This document shows positions 1 to 11,800 of a stretch of DNA of 64,000 bases, one piece after another. The DNA lies in contig QAXH01005157.1 in the NCBI GenBank assembly GCA_004335635.1, positions 32,234-96,233 on the forward strand, in the 5' to 3' direction. Each line of letters opens with the position of its first letter. Position 1 is the first letter of the stretch. Under the pieces are notes generated by a model. The model saw nothing but the letters and a program-made list of their open reading frames with translations. It was not told the origin of the DNA and did not search any database. Made by a program: the position numbers and the translations under genes. Source of the stretch: Chloromonas sp. AAM2 (lineage: Eukaryota > Chlorophyta > Chlorophyceae > Chlamydomonadales > Chlamydomonadaceae).

Positions 1-525
1 GATTGATAAATCCGCGCCACGCCATGCTGGCCCGCTCCAAGCTCTGAGCGATTTGTACCACACTCCGATATCGTCAGCGTTCCGTACTTAGTGATCTCTC
101 ACTGACCGCCGATGATGATGATGGGAGGGAGCCGGGCCATGTGACCGAGTGCGTGAGACCAGTGAGGGACCGAACATGAGCTAGATTTCGCACAGCAGTA
201 AAGTCTCGCTCATCTCATACTTCGTTATGCCATGCTGCATATGTGGCGTGCTGTCAGCCATGCTGCCTGCCGTAGCACCAGCAGGCGCATGCCTCTACCT
301 GCCTGGAGCCCAGCCAGTGCCTGCCATGCGGAAGACGCAAGCTACTCACAGCAACCTGCATGCTTCGGTAGGTGCCATGCGCAAGCAGATACAACTCATC
401 CAGCCAGCGTCCCAAGCCTGTCCACTTGGACACTCGTCTCCCAGGTTGCAACATTAGGCACACTTGAATTTACGTCATGACAGCTACATCTACGCTCCAT
501 CACGTCATTTCGCCTGGATGTGTTG
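1..525. other. Upstream region of the CCA-adding enzyme gene, no gene seen
   Basis: I see no convincing coding exon here. Short open frames lack codon bias and splice-site context. The region probably holds the promoter and 5' leader of the + strand gene that follows, and could hide a short 5' exon, because the N-terminus of that gene is not conserved. Confidence 0.4.
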
Positions 526-3500
526 ATGCCAGGGGATGGCACATCCGAGCAAACACAAGGTGCCAGCGAGGTTTCATCCTGCTTCCATCTGAGCTGCACA
601 TCCCATCAAGTGGAGGGCTTGCACACCCGTGTCCAGCGTCTACTGCGCAGCTGGGCAGCTGCTCTGCACTCAGCCTCTATCTGCCAATTCCAAGCACCAG
701 CTCAGTTACCTAACTCACACACGGCCCCTTTCAGCTCGGACCTTCCTCACAACCTGCAGAGAATCCCCCAACGATGTCGCACCATTTGCTCCAGTCAGCT
801 TCCTCAGCGCTGCAGCAGCTTGCATCACGATAGTTACCATGGTTACCAGACAATCACATCCGCCACGTTTTGTTCAGAATTCGTCACACCGGCAGCACCA
901 GCCGTGCAAGAAGTTACCACCACTACACCACCCCAGCATGCGCAAGGCACGTCACAACGGCAGGGCCAGGGCACGAATGCTGCTGGCTCTGGCACTAGTG
1001 CAGCAGCTGCAGCTAAAGAGCCACAGCTACTCAAGAAGCTCAAGCCGTTTTCCGAGGAGCAGATTCAGCGTCGCAACCCTGGCAGCCAGGAAGAGCTGTA
1101 CGCATTCACTCTGCGGCGGTACCGCTTGCCTGAGCATGTGACAGGGCCAGAGGACGGGGAGTATTTACAATGGGCCATGCACGTAATTGCGCAGTGAGTG
1201 GTTGGACAGGGAACTTTTGCCCTATTCACGCCATAAGTTGCGGCAAAGGCACACTGGTTTGGCGTCAAAAGATGCTGTGACTTCACACTTTCATTGCATA
1301 GTTGATCTGTTTGTTGAATGTCACAAGTTGCTGTGGTTGTGCTGTTGTTGGTTGGCCAGTGGAAGCTGCAAGTTCCTTCTTCATTCCTGTCTGTCACTGT
1401 CAGCTGTAGGCATTACAAGGTGGATGCTCTTATCCTAGGATGTCCCCCCTGATTGTCCTCTGTCGTGCGAGGCACTGAACAGCTGGCATGTGACTCATCT
1501 GGCCATTCCTTGTCCGTGCAGTTTGCGTCAGGCCGGCCACTCGGCTTACTTTGCGGGTGGGTGGGTGCGGGATGCGCTGCTGGGCCGGCCGTCAGCGGAC
1601 ATTGACATCGCCACCAGCGCTAACGTGTACCAAGAGGTATGAGTCATGGGGCATGGTGGGTGCAGTGGGTGGGTGGGTGGGTTGATATGGGTGGGTGGGT
1701 GGGTTGATAAATGACTGATAGGCACCAGCACAGGCAAATGCGGGACGGCCACGGAGGTGAGGCATCGGGCATGGGACTCGGGGCAGAGTGATGGGTGGGT
1801 GCATGGACACACTGGATGCAGGGGACGGCAAGGCACCAGCACAGGCAAGTGCGGGACGGCCACGACAGGGCACAAGGAATGTGCACATGTACGCTGATTG
1901 GCTGGCAGTGCGGGAATCCTAGGCGCTGCTGAAGGCGCGACGTCAGGAGCACTCTTGGCCGTGTTCACACGGTCAAACCTGGGGTATTACTTAAAACAGG
2001 TTCCCGAACAATCAACAGGCAATGTTTTAGGAGTTGATAGATTGGAAGGCAGTACCCATGCCAAGGAATGGCATGCCCAGTGACCGGTTGCACACTCAGA
2101 AAACCCAAACGGTTGCACCCGAGTGAAGTTGCGCTACCACAGCACACACTGGCAGTAAGTTGACAGAGATATGAATCAGTGGTCACACTATTAGGAAATG
2201 AAGGGGTCATGCCAGGATCTTTATACAACACAGGGTGTGCGGGATTTGCCGCTGCTGGACCAAGTACTAGGATAGGCTTCCGCAGTCACACCAGCCTCTA
2301 CGCAAGACGGATCCTAGCATTTCTACTGTCAGCTAAGCACTGGGCTTGCAGAAGCAAGCGCCACAAGCGCTGCCCCTGGGCACTTGTGTACAACAACAAC
2401 GAGCCAGAGATAACAATCTTTAGCCAACACCCTCAGTCATAAATCTTTGACTCCCAGCCACATGGCGCACATGCATCACATGATCATGGATGTGCAGCCG
2501 GCGCCTGTTTCTTCTCCCTGATCCATACACAAAATCATGACGGTCCAGTCACACCAGACTCATACACTCTGTCCTATCGGGTATGGCCACTCCGTGTCTC
2601 TTTAGGTGCGCTTTGCTGCCGAATTTTCCCTTGCCCGGCAGCAGCTGAGCTGCATTGGGCCCCTTCTGCTCCAGCCAGCGGCACTTGTGGCCCTCCTTCC
2701 TGACAGCAGTCAGCTCAAAGAGGGCACACAACGGGCATGCATACGCACTGCGTGCGCTGGGTGCATCCCTTGCCGGGAGGAAGGCACACAACGGGCATGC
2801 ATACGCACTGCGTGCGCTGGGTGCATCCCTTGCCGGGGGGAAGGCACATAACGGGCATGCATACGCACTGCGTGCGCTGGGTGCATCCCTTGCCGGGAGG
2901 AAGGCACACAACGGGCATGCATACGCACTGCGTGCGCTGGGTGCATCCCTTGCCGGGAGGAAGGCACACAACGGGCATGCATACGCACTGCGTGCGCTGG
3001 GTGCATCCCTTGCCGGGAGGAAGGCACACAACGGGCATGCATACGCTCTGCGTGCGCTGGGTGCATCCCTTGCCGGGGGTAAGGCACATTACTCACTATC
3101 TCTGTGCTTCTGAAGCTTCAACATGACATGACAGGCGCACCCGGGCAAGCGCAGAGCTGCTAACGCCTGAGGCATGCATGCCCATCATTCCGATTTGTCA
3201 AGAGCACGCTCTGCCTCTGCTCCCACTCTGCTCCATGCAAGATGTTCATTGACCCTGCCTCCATGCTGGCATCATCGCACACCCGCTCAGTGCACGTGCT
3301 GCCCTCAGTCTGGGCTTCAAGCTTTCTTGGAATGATGTGCACACCAGCCTGACACTCCAATCATTGCATTGCATTCGGTGTCGATTTCTACAGATGTTCT
3401 CACTCCTGCCTCAACCCTTTCGTGTGCAGTTGCCGCTGTTATTCCCGGCCTACACGGTACGGCAGCTCATGCGCAGTACAGCACGTCTGGAGCGCGGTGG

Positions 3501-6500
3501 ACTTAGCCTGGAGGTCACGCAGCTGAGGGGGCCGCGCAAGGAGGCCGACATGGAGTCCCTGGCTCTGGATGCATGTGGGTGGCACTGCTGCCGCATGGGC
3601 AGCACATGCGGGTGTTGGAGATATGGCATCTGGAGCTCTACATGCTGTACACATGCAAAGGCATGCAAACATGCATTCATGCATGCTCATACAGCAGCAA
3701 CGGTGTTCAGTACGCTACAGTTGTCATGATGGTGCACGCACAGGCTTCAACGCTATAACGCCCGATTGATTGATGAATCTTTTGTGCACCGGCACCTCTT
3801 GTCCCCGCCCATGCGAGTCATGCAGGTCTGCGTGACTTTACGGTCAACTCACTATACTACGACCCCCAACAGAAGGAGGTGCTGGATTTCCTGGGCGGTG
3901 TGGAACACCTGCAAAAACAGGTCAGCAGAAGGCATGCCCTCCGCTGAACGGCTGCTCCCTTGTCGTCATAGGGCTGGGCTGAGTAGCAGTATGGCTATTT
4001 GCAGCAATATGGCTATGGGTAACACGAGGCATAGATCTTTAGGTACATCTCATTGGCAACATCAGCAGTTTTGTCCATGCTGTACGATGCAAGTGACCTA
4101 TCATTACATCATTGAGTTTGTTAATGTCGATGCTTAAAAGCAACATTGATAGTATGTTGCCAGGTTACCAGTCACAAGAAGGGAGGGCCCGTCCAACATG
4201 CTGTGAAGGGGAGTATGAAACACCGTGATAGTAGTACTGGTGGCCACCCTTCCACTACCTATCCTGACTGCAAATCCTGGGCGTCACTCTCACTCAACAC
4301 ACCACTGTGACGTGATGGACGGCAGCACACAAGACACCAGTCTCGTGTGTGCTCGGCTTCCTGCAGCGCCTGGAGTTGCCGCCCCACCCCATGCTCCCGG
4401 ACCTGCCCAGTACCGTCATCAAGGAGGATCCGCTGCGGGTGCTGAGGGCCGTGCGGTTTGCGGCTGCTCTGCAGCTCAGGCTGTCGGATGCGCTCAGAAG
4501 GGAGGTCGCGGCCATGGCGCCCCAGTGCCAGTTCGAGACAAACCCAGGTCAGCAGGAGGGAGGCAGCCGAGTGCAGGCATGTGGGAATGCAGCCTCGCTC
4601 CAGCTCCGTTTCATGCAGATCAAAACACACGCTGCACATTATGAGCTGGGAGGACCATGCCTTGTAGACTATTTGTATGCTTCGACGGGGGAAAATTGCA
4701 GGTCATTCTGGGTACTGTTCCATGTCGATTATCCTTGATACCAAATATTCTGCCATGCCGCTGTGCCGTTATCGCATCTGCTCCGTTGACGCTGATTCTG
4801 TAGCTGATCTGGAACCTGAGTTTCCTATCACACAGGCCTCAACTGCCTGTTGGTTGTCATCTTCCTGCACTTGCGAGCTTCCGCTGCATACTGCTGTGAT
4901 CAGGCACTGCTGGCGTGGGGAACCGGCGTCTGTTCCGTGAGCTGTCCAAGGTTTGCTCCCTAGGGCGCAAGGACCCCTCGGCCCTGTCCACCGCCTTCAG
5001 ACACATGGCCGCACTCAACATCACACAGGCGCTGTGCCCGGACATTGTGAGTGCTGGGTCCCAGCTATTGTAGCACAGTCAATATCTGATGTCCAAGGCT
5101 GAGCTCTCGGTTGGGAGATAAAGAAGATCTCTTCACACGCTCAGGTGCGTGGGGATGTTGCCGCCATATTCTGATGCTTGTGGAACGACACAGGTGTGAA
5201 AAGACACACACATACGCCACTAAGGGATGGCAGGTGAATGCCCTGTGCCCTTAACCATGCAGGTTGTGCCTGACCCGCCTACGTGTGCGCATCTGCAACA
5301 CGTGCTGACAGCTGCGGCCGTGAAAGCAGGTATGTAAGTGCATCTGGCAAGCAGCCAGCGGCTCAGCTTGGTCATCACAAGGCAGCCACCACTTCATTAA
5401 ACATGCATGTACTGCTGCTTTACCTCTCTCTTGAAAGCTGAAGAGTGAGAGTGTTATAGCACTGACTTGGTGGAAGCACGTAATGTGCTCTGCAATGCTG
5501 TGTATTGGGTTGGGTCTCTGCACTGCTTTTGAACCCGCTGTGTTTTGAGTGGGTCGTTGCACTTCCTCCACAGGCGGCGAGAGCGCTGGACTTGACGTGA
5601 ACAGTCTGGGCACGTGGGCGGCGGAGATGCGCCTCCTTGTGCTGATTGACCCCACACAGGGGCCGCTCTCAAGACAAACACTGGCTGCGGTGAGCAGCCG
5701 ATACCAACATTGTCTCAAATAAATAGATAGATAGACGGACCGTCTGAGACAGATTAGAATACTAGTCTTTTCCAGGAGAGATGTCATGTGTGTTTTTCTA
5801 ATGCGCCCTTGCTCTGCCGTGCAGTTGCCTTGAGCAGGCAATCGTGTGAAATATAGATCTTGCATGTTTGAACTTCTGCATTAGCCTGAACTGTGCTTGC
5901 TGATACCGGCGCAAACCCTTTGAGGCTGCTGGATGCACGTACGCAGTTGATCAGCCTCGCCTGCTCTGATCTGGGCATACATTTAAGCATCAACAGGGAC
6001 TGACTACCTCGCCTGCTCTTCAGTGCTTGTTTATACCGTATGTTAGGTCAGTCTGGTGCATGTATGTATCAATTCAACCGTCAGCCTGGCCTGCTCCATG
6101 TGTTCAGGTGAACGGTCGCATGAGTCAGCTCCTGCGTGATGTGTGGTCCGAGGGATACTTCACAGACGCCGAGGTGTTGCTGGAGCTGCACAGCGAGCTG
6201 TACAGGGAGCTAGAGCCTATGGAGGAACAGGAAGTCATTGGTAAGGGGGGCATACAGGCAGCAGTACAGGGATGCTGCCAGTACTTGTTCGAACTGGATG
6301 TTGTTGGTAATCAATACAGCGGGAGCGCAGGCAGTTTTGATCGCTGGGCTACAGGGGACGGATGATAGCACAGGATACAGCACGCACTGACACGAGTTCG
6401 TATGTCACCAGAGCCAGTACTTCAGCAGTTATGTCGGCCCAGTTTTCTCTCGCTTAGTAGCAGCAGTTGGTGCAGAGCCATGGCATGATTTCTCGGCACT

Positions 6501-7020
6501 CAGCCACCATCGGAAACAACCTTGAAGGGCTGGCCTGGATATAAAGAGCATCATCAATGGTACATGGTGATGAGCCTGATAAGCGTGGGTGGACAACATC
6601 TGGCTGACAGGCAAGCCTGTGCCCTGGCTGCAGGTGTTGGCGGTAACAATGACTTGCTGCCGCTCCTGAAGAAGCGCATTGCGCGGGATGGGCGCCTGCG
6701 GGACTGGCAGCGCGCCATGTCACTCAAGGTATAGTAGGGTCAACCATATGCTGTTCATACCTTGGTTGTGACACTTGCGGGTTACGTCTGGACAGAGTGC
6801 TTGTAGATGTCAAACTCTTGCATTGAGCTGCAAAAGGAAACCAGCAAGCTAGGGTTTGGCACGCTTGTGATTACACCTGCCGTGCACCCTGTGCTTGCAG
6901 CACTACCCCCTACTGGAGGCGTGGCTCATGGCCTGGCAGCCGGCTGAACAGCGTAAGCAGCTTCAAGGCCACATGATCGGCCTGGCAGAGCACGTGCGCT
7001 CGGCCCAGGAGTCGAACTAA
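526..7020 (+). CDS. CCA-adding tRNA nucleotidyltransferase-like protein (class II poly(A) polymerase family)
   Basis: Exons 526-1193, 1522-1636, 3430-3574, 3826-3920, 4367-4547, 4904-5046, 5263-5329, 5574-5689, 6108-6240, 6634-6728 and 6901-7020 join in phase to about 625 residues. Residues 231-252 carry the nucleotidyltransferase core, AYFAGGWVRDALLG followed by ADIDIA, whose paired Asp bind metal. Residues 312-322 (RDFTVNSLYYD) and 361-371 (EDPLRVLRAVR) are the next two signature motifs of tRNA CCA-adding enzymes and bacterial-type poly(A) polymerases. The enzyme would add or repair the 3' CCA of tRNA; a poly(A) polymerase role cannot be excluded from sequence. The first roughly 220 residues are low-complexity Ser/Thr/Gln/Ala and could include a targeting peptide. 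The start is uncertain: the ATG at 526 is the first in frame, but an upstream exon is possible. Intron 2 (1.8 kb) holds a 60-bp minisatellite. The gene ends convergently with the next one. Confidence 0.88.
1650..1865. repeat. GTGGG microsatellite and duplicated 33-bp block in intron 2
   Basis: Runs of GTGGG occur near 1660-1710 and 1793-1802. A block of about 33 bp beginning GGCACCAGCACAGGCAA is present at about 1721-1754 and again at about 1831-1863 with one or two changes. It lies wholly inside intron 2 of the CCA-adding enzyme gene, and open frames across it are repeat artefacts. Confidence 0.7.
2722..3088. repeat. 60-bp minisatellite, about six copies, in intron 2
   Basis: Six nearly identical 60-bp units follow one another; each contains the string GGGCATGCATACGCACTGCG and then a Gly/Cys-type GC-rich stretch. 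Differences are single bases. Because 60 is a multiple of three, long open frames arise in several frames on both strands, but none has splice context or resembles a protein family. Confidence 0.95.
4171..4270 (+). repeat. Dispersed repeat R1, copy a (intron 4 of the CCA-adding enzyme gene)
   Basis: About 100 bp match 10532-10642 at roughly 75-80 percent by eye. Both begin near TCACAAGA.GGGAGGG, pass through CCGTCCAAC and GTGATAGTA or GCGATAGTA, and end near GGTGGCCACCC and TATCCTGAC. No open frame is conserved, so a non-autonomous mobile element remnant is the simplest reading. Confidence 0.6.
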
Positions 7021-7805
7021 AGACTCTCTGATATTCAATGCTGATGAGAGAGTAACCATCAACACGCCCTGCGCAAGTAAAGGGGAGTGGTACCCACGCA
7101 CAGGCAACGAACTACAGGCTCAGTTAGGTTTTGGCAATCCAGACTCTGTAGACAAACTATCATTCTATGTCCGTTCATGGACTGTCGGCTTGTCAATTCA
7201 GCAGGCTGGCAGTTTACTGCCTTGTACATACAAGCTGGATGGCTTCCATTTTTGCGATTGTCTCTTCTTATTATGAGAGATTAACCATAAGCATGTCCCG
7301 CGCAAGTGAAGGGGCATCCCACCGAGTAAGCAGAGGTTGGGCGCTCCTGTGGTGGTCCCCCCCTGACGGATTTGATTTCGGAGCACATGGCTCGATAAGT
7401 ACACTCGTTGGCAGGCCGTTTGGCAGCATAGGAGTCATGATTGTACTGAAGGGAGGCCTCAGACTTGGCAAATCACACTCTAATCAGATTATCCGTCCAC
7501 TGACCCAGCACAGCCTCTGAAGTCTAGGACTAATAGACCCAAGGTTTGATCTGCAAACTATCTTCTGATTTGAAATAGCTTCAAATGGAATAAATTATTC
7601 TCAAGGAGGTCCGTTCATTGACTGTCGGTCTTCTCGCTGCGTGAGAGTTGGATGCCTTGTACACACAAGCCGGATGCAAGCCAATATAGCACTGACATCG
7701 TGTGGACTTGCACACCGAAGAGACACGTGGTATGAGATGTGCTGACAAGCCCAATAGGTACTGCTGGCGTCACGTTGTGTACTACCCCTGTGTGCGATGA
7801 AAGAT
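7021..7805. other. Convergent intergenic region with diverged internal repeats
   Basis: This is the 3' space between the CCA-adding enzyme gene (+) and the SPATA4-like gene (-). A unit containing CCGTTCATGGACTGTCGG and CCTTGTACATACAAGC at 7168-7243 recurs in diverged form at 7608-7677. A second pair, 7042-7090 and 7271-7320, shares GAGAG.TTAACC and CGCAAGT.AAGGGG. No gene is seen. Confidence 0.6.
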
Positions 7806-10800
7806 TTACATCATCCTTTGCAGTTGTGCGCGGATGGCGTCAACCTTCACTGCGTCCTCTGCGTGCTGCGCCTCGAGTAACTGCAGAGCGCTCGGTGGCG
7901 TGCCCAGCGATCCTGCGCTCCGTTTCCCTGCTGCTACTGCGCGCCCCGCTGCGCCTGCGGCCTTCGCTCCGTCAGCCCTGGCCGCGCCTGTGGGAGCCGC
8001 CGGCTTGGCACCACTGCCTACGGGGCTGCCGCCACTGTCAGGGTTAAGCGCGGGCTCAGGCTTCGGAATGTTCTTGGCAAACTGCACGGAAAACCACGCG
8101 ATGCCACTGTGATGCAAGTGACTGATGAATGTGATGAAGTTGTCGAACTGCCTCATTTTATTCAGTGTCAAGCTGGGATAGCTGTGGCAACTGCCTGTCA
8201 TGTGGCCTACACGGCGATTCTGAGACTCCTGAATTGTGACTACTTGATCAGAATGAGCCAGGGCAATAGCACCCACCTGCATAGCCTTTTCCCTTAGTGT
8301 TGGTTCCTTGGCTTGCTCCTTGCGTGGCTTGGCCGCTGAAAGAGCCGCCTTCTTCAGGTTCTCCTCTCGCACCTACATCGCAGGGTGCCAACAGGGTAGT
8401 TTGGCCAACTAAGCTGGTGCACACACACTGACGTGAATTGAGCTGCACTCCAGCTTTGCAACTGAAGCTTCAAGAGCACGGCAAGAGCCGCTGCCGTGCA
8501 GAACAGATCAAGGCAGGCAACGCCTTGTTCATTGTCAAATGATCTCTTCAGTGCAGAGCCTCCGACCCATCCTGGCCAAACTCGCAAGCTTGCGGCAATG
8601 CCACTCTCCTTCGCAAGTTCCATGTGACTCTTGCTCAAACGATCCAAAGGCGACCGATCCCTACTTGGCAGCCTACAATGTGCCCATGCGCCATGCAGCC
8701 TACCTGCGCTGCCAGCATCTTGACCCTCTCTGCCTTCTCCCTTTTGGCCTGCAGTTCCTCGGTTTCCAGGTCAGGGCCCAACCGACCCAGCTGCCAGTAG
8801 TTGCCACCCGCACGTTTCACGTTGTACGCCTTGTCCTCAAAGTCCTGGAAGTATAGCACACGCAGCACATTGAAGCAACTGCCCACGTGCCAGAGCAGGA
8901 CAATGCATCTTGAAGTGACAGACATGTCAACGCAGGACCATCAGCTTGCTCTGTTACACGATGCACAAAAGAACCTGTGAGTTTCCACATTGATAGCACA
9001 CCTGCTAGAAAACTGACGCTTGTACCAGTGGTAGCAGATACTGCCGGCTTTTAATGCACGTAATTGTTGCATGCATGCTTCATCTTCACAAGAGCGTCTT
9101 GAATTGAGTTACCAACCACGCAATTGCCGTACCTTTATGTCGTACGGTTGGTATTCCACAGGTCGTGCTTTGCTGAACGGTATGGCCGGATCTGGGGCAT
9201 CTGTCCCTGGCGACTCATCCTGCCGGTACCCGTGAGAATCGTCTGGCTGATGATAGCCATACTGTGGTGGTGACTGCGAAGCGTAGCCGCCCATGCTAGC
9301 TGCATAGCCCCCGTTGACAGCAGATTGTGCAGCATACGCGTTTGCAGGGCTACCACCGGACGGAGCGGCATAGCCCCCTGGTTGGGCGGCATGATTGCTG
9401 CAGTTGACTGCTGGTGTGGCGTAACCTGATGCTGCACCTGCGTAGCCTGCACCTGCACTTGTGCTCGCATAGCCTGTGCCTGACTGTGCCGCATAGCCTG
9501 TGTTTGGTGGGGCCGCCTGCCGGGCAGGTGCCCGGGACCCAGCGGCTTTGGCAGCACCAGCAGGAGCAGTAACCTTAGCTGGACCAGCTGCACCTGCTGG
9601 TGCCGGCCGCTGGCTGCTGACTGTGCTGTAGCCAGCTGCTCCATTGCCTGCTGGAGGTGTGTAGCCTTGGACCTGGCTGCCAGAATATACGTCCCCTGGC
9701 TGCTGTGTGTACTGAACCATGCCTGGCGGCATGCCCATGCCAGGGGCATGCCATGCGGCTGGGTACCCATAGCCCTGCTGCATGCCATAGCCCAGCTCCT
9801 GCATACCAAACGGCTGCTGCACGCCCATGCCGCCTTGCTGCATGCCTGGAGGCATGCCATACTGTATGTGTGGCTGCTGGGCTGCCTGGGGCGCTGCATG
9901 CGCCTGTTGCTGCTTGATTCCCTGGCCCGCACCTGCATGGCCCCTGGCCGCCCCTTGCTGTGCGGGGTGCATGGTGAGATTCGCCTGTGGAAAGCCGCCC
10001 TGCTGCATGATAGGCTGCTGGTAGGACGACGGACTGAAGGCAGGACCAGTGGGTCGAGGCTGGGTTGGGGCGTACATGGGTGCATGCACCGCTGCATGTT
10101 GCTGCATTGCGAAGTACCTGTCATCTGGTTGTGCTGCATGGCCATTTGCTGCTGGAGCTCCTGCCATGGCATAATCCGACCGTGGGTTTTGTGTGTATGA
10201 TGATCTGCAGTGTAAGACCCAAGGCTTGTAGCATGATGAGCGGATCTGCATTTGGGAAGTAGGCTTGCAAAGGCCATGTGGCGCACTTGCACAAGCTGTG
10301 ATGTGACTGCGTTGACACCCACCCTTGCTGCCTTTGATGTGCCTCTGCAGGCTGATTGTCATCCTGGCTGGCCCTGCACAGTGCATGGCATGTCCTGATA
10401 CACCTACAGCTGGCATCATGTCAATCAATGTGCCTTGTGCAATCGGATAGGCAACCAAATCGGCGGTCTTGATGGCTCCAGCAACTTGTCTGGGGCTAGC
10501 TGACTCAAGGGCATGACTACAGCAAACAGACGTTCACAAGAGGGGAGGGGCTCCAGCCCGTCCAACCTACAAGAGAAGGGGATTGCGACACTGCGATAGT
10601 AATGGCGGTGGCCACCCCTCGAGGTACTATCCTGACCGCAGACGTTTGCATGTGTTTTAACTGTTATGCTTAAGAAGTAGACTGTTTGAACATGTGCAAT
10701 GAATGTGCATCCAGTCGGCAAAAACAGCTGCAAAGTCAATGCTGTCCGGCTCAACTCACTGGAAAGCGGGACTGTGAATAAATTCATGCAGCTGCTGCAC

Positions 10801-11460
10801 CATGTCCACTGCAGCATCTCCTTCAGCTGCCATGACTGCATCAATCTGACTCCGCTCTACAGGAATCTGCTTCCGCTGCAATCATGTAGCAGGCATGGCA
10901 TGACATGGTGTGCATACTAGCAAGAGGTGGCAAAGGTACCATACTGGTGCGACATGATTTGCATGTGTTGGCACGCATGATGTGCGTTCATGTGGAATGA
11001 ATGGCGACAGCACCTGCTGCTGCAACTGCATGGCACCTGCAACTGCATGTTGGCTAGCTGCCAGTCTCATGGGTTGCACACCAGCTGAACACCTTGAACC
11101 AGCTTTCAAGCAATCCCACAGCATAGGTGCGTGTATCCTGGCCATGTGCATGCCCGCTGACCTTGAACAACTTCTCCAGAAGGTGCCAGTTCTGCTTCTT
11201 GCGTGTCGAGCTCGCAACATTCTCAAACGAGTGCATCTGCACGTCGCCCGGGTAGTACCTCGACAAAATCTCAGCCATCAGGAAGCCATTGGCGAAGTCC
11301 CTGGCAGCCAACAGCAAGAAGAGGCTGGTTGCATGCATGCCGTACGGCGCAAGACTGTACAAGCAGACATTTGATTTAACGCACACCTGCGCACGTTCTT
11401 TACTGGATAAGAGAGGTCCAGGCTGAGAATCCATTTTAGAGTCTCGCGAGGGATGCTCAT
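7806..11460 (-). CDS. SPATA4-like calponin-homology protein with Pro/Gln/Gly/Tyr-rich linker
   Basis: Read from high to low coordinate, exons 11387-11460, 11162-11300, 10760-10875, 9133-10204, 8704-8844, 8277-8372 and 7806-8081 join in phase to 637 residues, from an ATG at 11458-11460 to a TAA. Residues 1-109 form a CH-like domain of the SPATA4/SPEF1 type: it opens MSIPRETLKWILSLDLSYPV, continues RRDFANGFLMAEILSRYYP, and has KKQNWHLLEKLF. This family is linked to cilia, flagella and microtubules. Residues 110-467 are one large exon rich in Pro, Gln, Gly, Tyr and Ala, probably disordered. Residues about 465-515 carry a short conserved-looking block, GNYWQLGRLGPDLETEELQ, then a basic helical stretch and an Ala/Gly-rich tail. 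The LGxLGPD pattern resembles C-terminal motifs of some ciliary proteins (possibly JHY), from memory and with low certainty. Its start codon lies 340 bp from that of gene A. Confidence 0.85.
10532..10642 (+). repeat. Dispersed repeat R1, copy b (intron 3 of the SPATA4-like gene)
   Basis: Second copy of the element at 4171-4270, in the same + orientation although the host gene is on the other strand. It contains AGGGGAGGGGCTCCAGCCCG, GCGATAGTAATGGCGGTGGC and TACTATCCTGACCG. Confidence 0.6.
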
Positions 11461-11800
11461 CGCAAAGCGTTTGGTATGTCCGGAAGCCGCCCCAGCTCAC
11501 ATTCAGATATTCATTGTTCAAGATTGATGAATTTGATGAGTAGTGACGATGTAAGCAGTTGCATGTGTGTGTGTGTGTGTGTGTCACAGAAACCAGTCGA
11601 GGTTACGAGGTTGCAGGGGCGACAACTCTGGTAAATGGTAAATGGTAAATCAGCCACTAAGCCCATTATTGCAGAAGCAAAATACAATTCAGATGCAGCC
11701 AGTGAGTCACTCGAACGGTTAAACCAGGGTTTGAGAGAGCCTCAGCGCAACAGGTTTAGGACTTGCCCAGGAGGGTTTGTGGCACCAGCCAATTCAAATC
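11461..11800. promoter_or_regulatory. Divergent promoter region between the SPATA4-like gene and gene A
   Basis: Only 340 bp separate the two start codons, which face away from each other, so both promoters should lie here or overlap the 5' leaders. It includes a GT dinucleotide run at about 11566-11584. No clear TATA box is seen. Confidence 0.45.

Noticed and set aside
1546..1968. Pro/His-rich open frames on the - strand
   Set aside because: They read GTGGG repeats and the reverse of a CCA-adding enzyme exon.
2722..3088. CRISPR-like array
   Set aside because: The units are contiguous with no variable spacers, and the genome is eukaryotic.
2549..3126. Long overlapping open frames on both strands
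   Set aside because: They are produced by the 60-bp minisatellite, whose unit length is divisible by three, and they lie inside an intron.
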